Source: an uncultured Schlesneria sp.
Lineage (GTDB): Bacteria; Planctomycetota; Planctomycetia; Planctomycetales; Planctomycetaceae
Reading direction: 5' to 3'
Assembly (NCBI GenBank): GCA_903871875.1
Contig: CAIQIR010000131.1
Span: forward strand, 1-49,505
DNA: 49,505 nucleotides
The position numbers and the translations under genes are program-made. Shown piece by piece: positions 36,332 through 43,875 of this stretch; position 1 is the stretch's first letter; each line of letters opens with the position of its first letter. The notes under the pieces were generated by a model. The model did not search any database. It saw only the letters and a list, made by a program, of their open reading frames with translations, and was not told the origin of the DNA.

Positions 36332-37318
36332 CTAAAATTGTTCCCCGGAATGGCCGAAGTCCAGAGTTTCAGCCCGGCTGGCAAGCACGACGGCCGCGAG
36401 CGTTGGTAGTCCAACGAGCAACGCTGTGAAGAACCAGCGTCGCCAACCGCATAAGCAGCGATCGGGAAAGATCGCCAATAATGCTGTAGCGAGTGGTGCG
36501 AGTGCGGGCAGCACGAACGCCAGCGCGGGGACCTCGCTGAACGTCTCGTGGTATCCGGACACGAGCACACCGGGTAAGCCGACGGCAATGGCGGGGACCG
36601 CTCCGGCGGCGTCGATGCGCTTCCAGCATGCCACAACCGAAATCCCAAACGAGGCGAACGCGATGAGCGTTGCGACGTCAGTCAGTCGGGCAGAGTGAGC
36701 ATGCAGGAGGACGGCCGCCGCTCCCAGTGAGGCCAGCCCCGCGGCAGCGGAAGTGACTTCGTGTGGAACGCGGACGGACCGCCGCTCTGCAAGGGACCAG
36801 ATGGAGAAGATGAGCAGCCCCACCGGCCAGGCAAGCCAAGGCGACCCTGATGCGAGATCGGCCGGGACGATCATCCTCGCGGCAATCGCTGCAATGCAGA
36901 TCCTGACAACAGACGACATCGCGGTCGGCAGCCGTGGCAGGCGCAGCAGCAGACCTCCGCCAATGGCGATCAACCCCGCCCAGGGGATCCAGTATCGACC
37001 GGCCCGGGGAGCAAGAATGGGATCGGAGTCCGTTCCACCGAAGACAAGGCTCTGTCCGGTGATCACGGACCACAGCCCACGCATCAGATCGAATGGGGAT
37101 AATGGTGAGTCCGATTCAAATCGAAGAACAAAACACCCGCGGAAAAAATTGGCAGCAGCCACCCCGACGACGAAGGCGATGGCCGCTGCCACGAACTCGG
37201 CGCGACGGCCGAGGATTGTCGGAATCAGAACGGCCACCAGGCTGGTCACACCAAAAGCCGGGATGACTGCGAAGAGCAAGGCATCGCAGACTTCCGAAAC
37301 GGGGGGAATTGATGACAT
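36332..37318 (-). CDS. Polytopic membrane protein, unknown
   Basis: 328 residues with about nine hydrophobic segments and hardly any soluble part; GAGG lies seven bases before the ATG. The longest loop (about 65-105) carries RFESDSPLSPFD. There are no catalytic or transport motifs that I know. The sequence is rich in Ala, Leu and Val with short arginine-bearing turns. Its neighbour downstream is the dioxygenase gene (114 bp away, same strand). Confidence 0.75.
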   Translation of the reverse strand: MSSIPPVSEVCDALLFAVIPAFGVTSLVAVLIPTILGRRAEFVAAAIAFVVGVAAANFFRGCFVLRFESDSPLSPFDLMRGLWSVITGQSLVFGGTDSDPILAPRAGRYWIPWAGLIAIGGGLLLRLPRLPTAMSSVVRICIAAIAARMIVPADLASGSPWLAWPVGLLIFSIWSLAERRSVRVPHEVTSAAAGLASLGAAAVLLHAHSARLTDVATLIAFASFGISVVACWKRIDAAGAVPAIAVGLPGVLVSGYHETFSEVPALAFVLPALAPLATALLAIFPDRCLCGWRRWFFTALLVGLPTLAAVVLASRAETLDFGHSGEQF

Positions 37319-37516
37319 GGCTCGTCCTCAACAGATCGCGGATGCCGTTTCGTGAGTCGCCTGCGGGAGGCGATGGAACCCACCGCCCGATCCCCGGCCC
37401 ATTCGTATTCGACGGGGTTTTCACCGGATGCTGTGCTTCAGAACACTCCGGCGCGAATCGGCTCTCCATTTCGAACCGAGCAATACCCCCCCCTGCGACG
37501 AAAACAGGTTGCCCGG

Positions 37517-38053
37517 TTATTTGGCCTTGGCATTCAAATCGAGTCGCACTTCGACTTCATCATTGACCTTGCCCTTGCCATAGCTCATTCCAAAGTCCTG
37601 TCGATTGATGACGAATTTCCCTTCGACCGTCAGGACGTCGCCTTCCGCGATCTGGGCAGGAAAGCTCACCTTTCTGGTCTTTCCCAGCAGCGTCAGTTCT
37701 CCGGTCACTTGAGTTCCGTCGCTGGTCTTCACAATTTTTGTGCTTTTGAACTTCGCTTTCGGGTGGTCTTTCACTGCGAAAAAGTCCGGTGATTTCAAGT
37801 GCTGAGTCAGCATCTCGTTGTCCGAGTACAGCGACCCGCAGTCAATCTCGACTTCGATCGTCAACCCGCCACCATTCGTGCGCGTGGCTGTACCACTCAA
37901 CTTTTTGAAGCCTCCGTCGTGCTTTCCGTCCGCCTTCGTGCCGGTCCACTCCAGCTTGGTGTTGTCTCCGGTCAAGCGGTAGGTCGCGTCTTTTGCGTCA
38001 CTCGATCCACAGACCGCCATTGTCAAAACGAAAGCTGCAAGAAACCGTTGCAT
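37517..38053 (-). CDS. YceI-family periplasmic lipid-binding-like protein
   Basis: The ATG at 38053 has AGGAG seven bases upstream and begins a signal peptide MQRFLAAFVLTMAVCGSSDA; the product is 178 residues. The mature part has the YceI lipocalin-like barrel pattern: YRLTGDNTKLEWTGTK, HLKSPDFFAVKDHPKAKF (about 86-103) and GELTLLGKTRKVSFPA (about 118-133). YceI proteins bind isoprenoid or polyisoprenoid lipids in a beta barrel. The gene faces away from an AraC-MarR regulator with 180 bp between, which suggests that the regulator controls it. Confidence 0.92.
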   Translation of the reverse strand: MQRFLAAFVLTMAVCGSSDAKDATYRLTGDNTKLEWTGTKADGKHDGGFKKLSGTATRTNGGGLTIEVEIDCGSLYSDNEMLTQHLKSPDFFAVKDHPKAKFKSTKIVKTSDGTQVTGELTLLGKTRKVSFPAQIAEGDVLTVEGKFVINRQDFGMSYGKGKVNDEVEVRLDLNAKAK

Positions 38054-38233
38054 GAAAAATCTCCTGGTCATCGAGTCATCACTCCTGGACGGCACACTCC
38101 GTACCGTCCATCAGTTTCGGTTGGATTCACACTGTCGAAATCCGTTCTACTGCGTCACCCTTGTACTGGCAGAACGGCGGATTCAGAATATCTGAAAATC
38201 CGCTTTAATAGTCCGATCGTCCAGGAGATCGCT

Positions 38234-39520
38234 GTGGATGTACTGACTGACGTTCTGAAAACGGCCGGGATCACGCTTCGCGTGAATGACGTGAGTGTCC
38301 GCGAGATTCCCTGGCGTCTCGAAGCCAAGTCCGCGGAGAGCGTCGCCTTTTACGCCATCGCCGAGGGGCGATGCCAACTTTCCGTGATGCGTAAGACGAC
38401 GTTGCTGGTCGGGGGGGACGTCGTGTTTGTGAATCATGCTGCTCCCCATTTCCTGGAAGGCAGTGGTCCTGATCGTGCCACGATCATCTCGGGGACGTTG
38501 ACGTTTTCCGCGGGCTTTCAAGGTGTGTCGTTTCTGGGTATTCCGCCAGTCCTCGTGCTCCCTGCGGCGGAAGGGACATCCACGGCCATGGTTTTCGGTC
38601 GTTTCGTTTCGGAAGCGACGACGTCACAACCCGGCTGGCAGGCGGCCAGCGAGGGGATGGCGTTGGCCTTGTTCGTGGATGCCTTGCGAGCACACGGTGC
38701 TTCTCACGACGGGGGAGCGCATGGTTGGCTGCGAGGTTTGGCCGACAACGAAATCGGTCAGGCTTTGCGCATGATGCATGAGCGTCCGGCCCATCGCTGG
38801 ACGGTCGCGGAGTTGGCGCAAGCGCTCTCGGTGTCGCGGTCAACCTTTGCGGCTCGTTTCAAGACCGTGACTGGCCGGCCACCGCTGGACTACTTGACCT
38901 GGTGGCGACTTCACCGAGCGGCCGCTCGTTTGCGTCGATTGGACGGAGCGACGATTGCGATGGTCGCTCGTGAGGCGGGTTACGACTCGGATGCGTCATT
39001 CGGGAAAGCCTTTCGCCGCGAGTTCGGCAAATCGCCGGGAGCCGTCCGACGTGAGGTGTCAGCCGGAGTGGCCTCACCGCTGCAGTTCGAATTGAAAAAG
39101 CAAACGCCCTTCGAAATCCCGGAACAGGAAGCCGGATTGAATCTGACCAAGACCGCCTGGCAATTTCAAACCGAGGGTGAAGCCCTGTTCGCCCGACACG
39201 GACTCATTCCCTCCGAGTACAACGTGCTCCGTATCTTGCGTGGGGTGGGATCGCCAATCCCCAAGACCGAGATTCTGGCCCGACTGGTCGTTCCCAACTC
39301 AGATCCCCAGCGCCTGTTTGCGAAGCTCGTGAAAGCCCGCCATGTGCAATGGGTCAGGAAGTCCGACGTCTACTCCATTACAGATCAGGGGCGTGAAATC
39401 CTGCAAGAAATCGACGAACCCCTGGTGGATATGCACCGCCGACAACTGGCTCATTTCTCATCCGGCGAGATGGCCGAGCTCAACCGCCTACTCGTCAAAG
39501 CCCGCCGGCCGGAGAATTAA
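38234..39520 (+). CDS. AraC-MarR double-HTH transcription regulator
   Basis: The start is a GTG with AGGAG six bases upstream; it gives MDVLTDVLKTAG, the usual beginning of the AraC type with a cupin sensor. An apparent longer frame reaching back to 37799 runs over yceI and is rejected. Domains: cupin-type ligand domain (about 1-165), AraC HTH pair (about 175-272: VAELAQALSVSRSTFAARFK and IAMVAREAGYDSDASFGKAF), and a MarR-type winged helix (about 305-428: LIPSEYNVLRILRGVG, LVVPNSDPQRLFAKLVKARH, SITDQGREI). Such a fusion carries two DNA-binding units in one chain. It probably regulates the divergent yceI and itself; the ligand is unknown. Confidence 0.9.
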   Translation: MDVLTDVLKTAGITLRVNDVSVREIPWRLEAKSAESVAFYAIAEGRCQLSVMRKTTLLVGGDVVFVNHAAPHFLEGSGPDRATIISGTLTFSAGFQGVSFLGIPPVLVLPAAEGTSTAMVFGRFVSEATTSQPGWQAASEGMALALFVDALRAHGASHDGGAHGWLRGLADNEIGQALRMMHERPAHRWTVAELAQALSVSRSTFAARFKTVTGRPPLDYLTWWRLHRAAARLRRLDGATIAMVAREAGYDSDASFGKAFRREFGKSPGAVRREVSAGVASPLQFELKKQTPFEIPEQEAGLNLTKTAWQFQTEGEALFARHGLIPSEYNVLRILRGVGSPIPKTEILARLVVPNSDPQRLFAKLVKARHVQWVRKSDVYSITDQGREILQEIDEPLVDMHRRQLAHFSSGEMAELNRLLVKARRPEN

Positions 39521-39549
39521 AAAAGGGGATAAACCGGCTCTCCTTTTTT
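39519..39549. terminator. Bidirectional terminator-like hairpin
   Basis: AAAAAAGGGGA (39519-39529) pairs with TCTCCTTTTTT (39539-39549), 11 bp including one G-T, around a 9-nt loop. It begins within the stop codon of the regulator and lies 50 bp before the end of the convergent gene at 39599. Its left arm and loop share GGGGATAAACC with the repeats flanking the proton ATPase. Confidence 0.65.
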
Positions 39550-39598
39550 GTTCTCTTTTAAAACCAGGACGGATGCAAGATGCCGCCGCTAGGGGACA

Positions 39599-39949
39599 TC
39601 ACTCCTGCACGGCTTCCAGCTTCGTGACCGTGATGATCCAGCGATCCTTCACTTCCACGCCGGTTCGGTGTTCTAAGCTGCCTTCGACGGTGACTCGTTG
39701 GCCGTTCAGCTGTTCCGCGGTCTTTTTTAGTTCGCCGTTCTTGGTGAAATCGAGTTCCCAGTTGATTCCTTTTGACTGCACCGCGGCCCCGGTGGTTTCG
39801 CCGCCGATGGCGACCAGACCGGTTCGTAGCTTGCCAACGACTTTGATGGTGACAGCGTCGTCTGCGGATTTGGCTGCGGGATCAGAGGCGGAAAGGACAG
39901 GTACCAATAAGGCCGCCAGACAGAGCATGATGGGAAACGATTTCGACAT
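39599..39949 (-). CDS. Small secreted protein, unknown
   Basis: From the ATG at 39949, 116 residues; an AAGGA about eight bases upstream supports it over the longer frame. A signal peptide (FPIMLCLAALLVPVLSASD) is followed by a mature part of about 90 residues predicted to be beta-rich: VTIKVVGKLRTGLVAIGGE, NGQRVTVEGSLEHRTGVEVK. The pattern of a GKLRTG strand followed by a TVEGSLE strand recalls the OB-like fold of small periplasmic proteins. It is a candidate for a planctomycete-specific family. Confidence 0.7.
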   Translation of the reverse strand: MSKSFPIMLCLAALLVPVLSASDPAAKSADDAVTIKVVGKLRTGLVAIGGETTGAAVQSKGINWELDFTKNGELKKTAEQLNGQRVTVEGSLEHRTGVEVKDRWIITVTKLEAVQE

Positions 39950-40123
39950 TTGAAAAGTCCTTTTCTTGATTGGTCGATGCGGCTTCGGTGAATTCATCCT
40001 GCTGGGGAATCCAAGACGAGGTCAACCAGGTTGGAATCGGCCTGACTCAGAGAGTCAGCCAACGTAACGGAAAGCCTTCGCTTGATCAGACGACGCGGCA
40101 GAGAAATCGTTCCCGGATTTCTT

Positions 40124-41335
40124 TTAGTGAGTGCGGAATCGGGCCGGACTGTGGCAGCCTGTAGCGTTCGAGAGGATTTCCAGGGCAAACCAGACGACGA
40201 TCGAGACCACGACAATTCTGACCAGTAAGCCGAAAAAATCGCTCCAGCCGTCGCCGCGCTGCCACGGTTCTAACAGGGCGATGGCACCTCGACGAGTGAA
40301 AACCAGGCCGGAAACGCCGACCAGGGCGTAACAGAACCACCCTTGTAGAAACTCACGCCAGCCCAGCCGGTCAATCAACACCCACAATCGGGCCTTCGCC
40401 GTGATCGCGTCGTCCGGCAGCCACATTCGGAGTGTCGCGATCTGGTCTCGCGTCCATTCACGTGGGACTGAAATCGCCTGTTCGAAATCCTGAGTGCATC
40501 CACGATGTCCGTCTTGATGCTGAATGGACGGCTCGGGCAGATTCAGCAGATATCCGGCTGGGGTGGGGATCGCCGTGACGGTTTCACACGCTGACACCAA
40601 CTGGACCAGTTCGTCAGGTGACGGTTTGCGGTCCGCCGATTCCGGCACGTTTCCGACACCGAGTTGAACATCCGGATTGCCCGTATCGTAGTGGGGTAGT
40701 GGAATCTGGCAGACGGTCTTTTGCCGGGGCTCGGGCGAGCATTCCGTGAAGACAGACAGCAAGGGGTAGGAACGGCCTGGCATATAGATTCGCGTTTCGC
40801 TCGTGGGGGCCTCATGCATGACGAGGATTTCGTAGGTTCCCGCCGGCAACCACACACTGACAGGGGGTGGTCCCAGCAGCCCGAAGGGAACCCACTGCTT
40901 GTTGGCCGGGCGGAGATAAACTTGTTCGTGGCGGACATAGCGCGAATAGAATCCAGGCGAATGCGGAGCGGCCGGATCATCGTCTCGCAACAATTCCTGC
41001 CAGCCGTCCGGCCCCGAGCCCGGGACGAGGCAGGTGATTTGAAGCAGAGCTGTTTCGCCGGGCTCTGCTTGTTCCTGCTCGTCATGACGCTCGCCCGCTC
41101 GAACGACCATTCGCTGGCCGGACGATGACGATGTCGTGATGGGAGATTGCAGCCGTAGCGAGTTGAACCAGTACAAGACGGCGAGCGGTGCAAACGCGAA
41201 GAGTGCCGCCACCATGATCGCGAAAATCGCTCGCACTCCGTAGCGGCCGACCAGGTCCGTGACGAAAAACGGACGCGATTGACGAGGGCCGCGGCCTTCG
41301 GGTTGAAAGGAACCAGGAGTAATCAGTCGGGCCAT
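40124..41335 (-). CDS. Membrane protein with soluble central domain, unknown
   Basis: I use the ATG at 41335 (403 residues); a TTG 12 codons upstream is possible and neither has a good ribosome site. One membrane segment at about 36-58 and two near the C-terminus (about 325-345 and 370-392) enclose a large extracytoplasmic domain. In it LPAGTYEILVMHEAPTSETR (about 160-179) looks like a beta-sandwich strand-loop pattern. No known family. It lies 234 bp from the next gene on the same strand. Confidence 0.68.
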   Translation of the reverse strand: MARLITPGSFQPEGRGPRQSRPFFVTDLVGRYGVRAIFAIMVAALFAFAPLAVLYWFNSLRLQSPITTSSSSGQRMVVRAGERHDEQEQAEPGETALLQITCLVPGSGPDGWQELLRDDDPAAPHSPGFYSRYVRHEQVYLRPANKQWVPFGLLGPPPVSVWLPAGTYEILVMHEAPTSETRIYMPGRSYPLLSVFTECSPEPRQKTVCQIPLPHYDTGNPDVQLGVGNVPESADRKPSPDELVQLVSACETVTAIPTPAGYLLNLPEPSIQHQDGHRGCTQDFEQAISVPREWTRDQIATLRMWLPDDAITAKARLWVLIDRLGWREFLQGWFCYALVGVSGLVFTRRGAIALLEPWQRGDGWSDFFGLLVRIVVVSIVVWFALEILSNATGCHSPARFRTH

Positions 41336-41605
41336 TCCTCTGCCATCCCTGTGGAGGAACAATTGCACCAATCAGCGAATGGGTCGGAGCGTATGTTGGA
41401 TACTGTTCGTTCGTCCAGAGCAAAGCTACCGGCGAGATTGAAGAAGAAGACCAACCACAAAGGGACCCAGGTACAGAGAAGATAAAGTCAGAGAAGAGTG
41501 AGAGGGATGAACCCCAATGACCTCTCGGCGGACCGCGAAAGACCTGAGCCATGTTCCAAAAGTGAATGACGCGACATTACTGAGGTTGATTGCCTTTTGC
41601 GTTCG

Positions 41606-43378
41606 CTACGGAATCTCCATTTCGAAGGCGTTGTCACCTGGCTTCAGGTCGATGTTGCGCGTGATCACCGCGTTCCAGGGTTCGTTGGCGAATCCGTCGT
41701 AGACTTCCAGCGAGCACGAACCGGGATGCAACTGGTCGATGCGGATCGTGGGCGACGGAGCATTGTCCATTGATCGTGCATAGCAGACGTCGCCGTTTTC
41801 CGTGCGGAATTTGAGATTGAGGCCGCTGATCACGCGCGGAGTTCCCAGTTTTAATGTCACCGCAACGCGAGCTTCCGGCGGTAACCTGATCTCCACCGAT
41901 TTGCCATTGTCGACCCAGGCCTGCTGCTGCCGGGCGTATCCCGGTCTCCGCAGGAACAGCCTTGCTGCTTTCATTGGCAGCTTTTCAAACGCGGCCTGCC
42001 CGTTGGCATTGGTCTGTTCGATCTGTGCTTCGTGCAACTGGTAATTCCAGTCAAAATCGCCCTTGTTGAAGTGTCTTCCTGACAACCCAACCATCACATC
42101 GGGAATTGGCTGTTGGTTCGTCTGGTCAATGACGTTGACGACCAGTTGATAAGGTTCTGTCAGACGGAATTCCAGCTCCTGCTGACGCATCGCCAGGTCG
42201 GCATAGATTGGTTCTACATCGGCACGCCCGAAACCCGGCGCCACCACCGCGACACGATATCGCTTGTTCGCCTCCAGGCGTCCCACCACGAACCGGCCAT
42301 CGTCTTGACTGAACAATCGCGGGCCACTGGATGTGCTTCCCCAATCGGCCGGTTCGAGACTCGATGGCAACAAGAATTCGACAGCGAAGTTCCGGACCGG
42401 TTGACCTTGTGGATCGACAACTCGACCACGAATCGCCCCGATCTCGGGATCCTGAGCACCACCGGCCAATGCCGCCATCAGTGGGGGTTGGCCCACTTCC
42501 ACTTCTACTTTGACGACACGCAATGTGAGTTCCGTAGGTTGATCAACGGAGGCGGTGGCAAACAGGTCATCGTTACGTTCTTCATATCCCGGGACGGTCA
42601 CTTGCAGCGGCAACATCAACCTGTTGCTGGGAAAGTCATCAAACTCAAATCGACCGTCGGCGGCAGTGACAGTGGTCATATCACCCAGCAATCGATGTCC
42701 GGATCTCACCCGTTCCACTCGGGCATGGGGAACCGGCCGCCCCGCCTGATCCACCACGCAGCCTCGGACAGTCGCACCTGGGGACAGGAAGACGTCGACT
42801 GCGGCAAACGGACGTTCCGACAGGTCAACATGGATCAGGCGAGTCGACTTGCCATTGCTCTTCACCATGATCAGTTCAACACGGGAAGGGACGCCGTGGA
42901 ACTCAAATCGACCCTGCCTGTCGGTGCGAGCAAATTGCCCTTGCTGAGTATAAAGCCTGGCCAGGTGAATTGGTTGCCGCGTCACCTCATGAGAGACCGT
43001 GCCAAACAACCTCTTTCCCGGTAGCAGTCGCACGACCAGAGGTGGGGACTCATTCAGGCCTTCCGCCGCTTGCTTGCCGTTTTCTGCGGGGATCTGCACG
43101 GTTCGATCGAAATGACCGTATTGTTCGCCTTTCAGTGCCAGCAAGGACCACGACGTCGTCTGATGGGGCAGCCCAGCAAGCCGCAGCGTGAACTCACCCT
43201 GCTCATCGGTCATGACAATATCGCGTTCGCCCTGGGTGGGCACAGGGCTGAATCGACTGGCGATCACCCGCGCCCCGACGGCCGGAGTTCCATTGGGGTT
43301 CTCAATCTTTCCCTGGATCGTGCGCTCGTCCGAGAACAACAACGCCAGAAGTAACCCCGCCGCCTGACAGCCACCCAT
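41606..43378 (-). CDS. Secreted protein with carboxypeptidase-regulatory-like repeats
   Basis: 590 residues with AGGGG eight bases before the ATG and a short hydrophobic leader (GLLLALLFS). Several repeats of the carboxypeptidase regulatory-like (transthyretin/CNA-B-type) sandwich are visible: IQGKIENPNGTPAVGARVIA (about 21-40), VRGCVVDQAGRPVPHARVE (about 204-222) and IRGRVVDPQGQPVRNFAVE (about 315-333). Each is followed by a T-x-x-D-G-R/E-F-x-F/L strand (TDEQGEFTLRL, TAADGRFEFDD). Such domains are structural and occur on the cell surface. No enzyme domain is present. Confidence 0.87.
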   Translation of the reverse strand: MGGCQAAGLLLALLFSDERTIQGKIENPNGTPAVGARVIASRFSPVPTQGERDIVMTDEQGEFTLRLAGLPHQTTSWSLLALKGEQYGHFDRTVQIPAENGKQAAEGLNESPPLVVRLLPGKRLFGTVSHEVTRQPIHLARLYTQQGQFARTDRQGRFEFHGVPSRVELIMVKSNGKSTRLIHVDLSERPFAAVDVFLSPGATVRGCVVDQAGRPVPHARVERVRSGHRLLGDMTTVTAADGRFEFDDFPSNRLMLPLQVTVPGYEERNDDLFATASVDQPTELTLRVVKVEVEVGQPPLMAALAGGAQDPEIGAIRGRVVDPQGQPVRNFAVEFLLPSSLEPADWGSTSSGPRLFSQDDGRFVVGRLEANKRYRVAVVAPGFGRADVEPIYADLAMRQQELEFRLTEPYQLVVNVIDQTNQQPIPDVMVGLSGRHFNKGDFDWNYQLHEAQIEQTNANGQAAFEKLPMKAARLFLRRPGYARQQQAWVDNGKSVEIRLPPEARVAVTLKLGTPRVISGLNLKFRTENGDVCYARSMDNAPSPTIRIDQLHPGSCSLEVYDGFANEPWNAVITRNIDLKPGDNAFEMEIP

Positions 43379-43875
43379 CGGCGTTCCCCTTGTCGAAGAG
43401 TTTTCGGGATTGTCGAGCTGACAAACCCGGCTGACGGAAACGATAAGTCATTATGTCTCAATGTTTGCTGGTCAGCAACTCAGGCGGAATCGTCGCTGAC
43501 GCGGGCGGGTCACCCAGAGTGGCCAATCAGTCCGTCATTTTCGAACTGTTCCCTCGCCGTTTCCCGAACGGAAAACAATCTCGACTCGGCCAATTGCCTC
43601 ACCGCTGATGACCTCCTCTCTGCCTGACGCGAGCTCGTGCGAAACCGTGAATCGCTTGATACGATCGCATTCTGTTGCAAATGCCCTCGGATGCCCGCCA
43701 CGATCAGCATGATGCTTTCACCGCACCGTCAACGGCTAGGCGATCGGGTTGCCGACACGCTCGTGATTAAATCGCGGATGCAAAAACGGGGATAAACCCC
43801 AATGAAATACAGTTATTGCGGCGTTGTCCCTTTTTTCGGCGTCTTGTCGAGTTGGTACCGAGAGCAATATTCATC
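43379..43875. other. 497-bp spacer with a short repeat, no gene
   Basis: Holds the direct repeat at 43782-43807 and probably the promoter of the ATPase gene. Otherwise nothing recognisable. Confidence 0.45.
43782..43807 (+). repeat. Direct repeat copy 1 (GGGGATAAACCC type)
   Basis: AAAAACGGGGATAAACCC followed by C-AAT-G-AAA. Copy 2 at 46420-46445 has the same 18 bases and differs only at two positions afterwards. A GTCCCTTTTTT at 43826-43836 gives copy 1 an imperfect inverted arm. Short A-run/GGGG elements of this sort in planctomycetes may be REP-like; this is inference. Confidence 0.6.

Noticed and set aside
37799-38233. Upstream extension of the AraC-MarR frame
   Set aside because: It runs antisense through the yceI start, its translation is not protein-like, and a GTG with AGGAG at proper spacing begins the cupin domain at 38234.
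42113-43024. 303-codon plus-strand frame opposite the regulatory-repeat protein
   Set aside because: A shadow of the minus-strand gene, which has clear repeated domains and a ribosome site.
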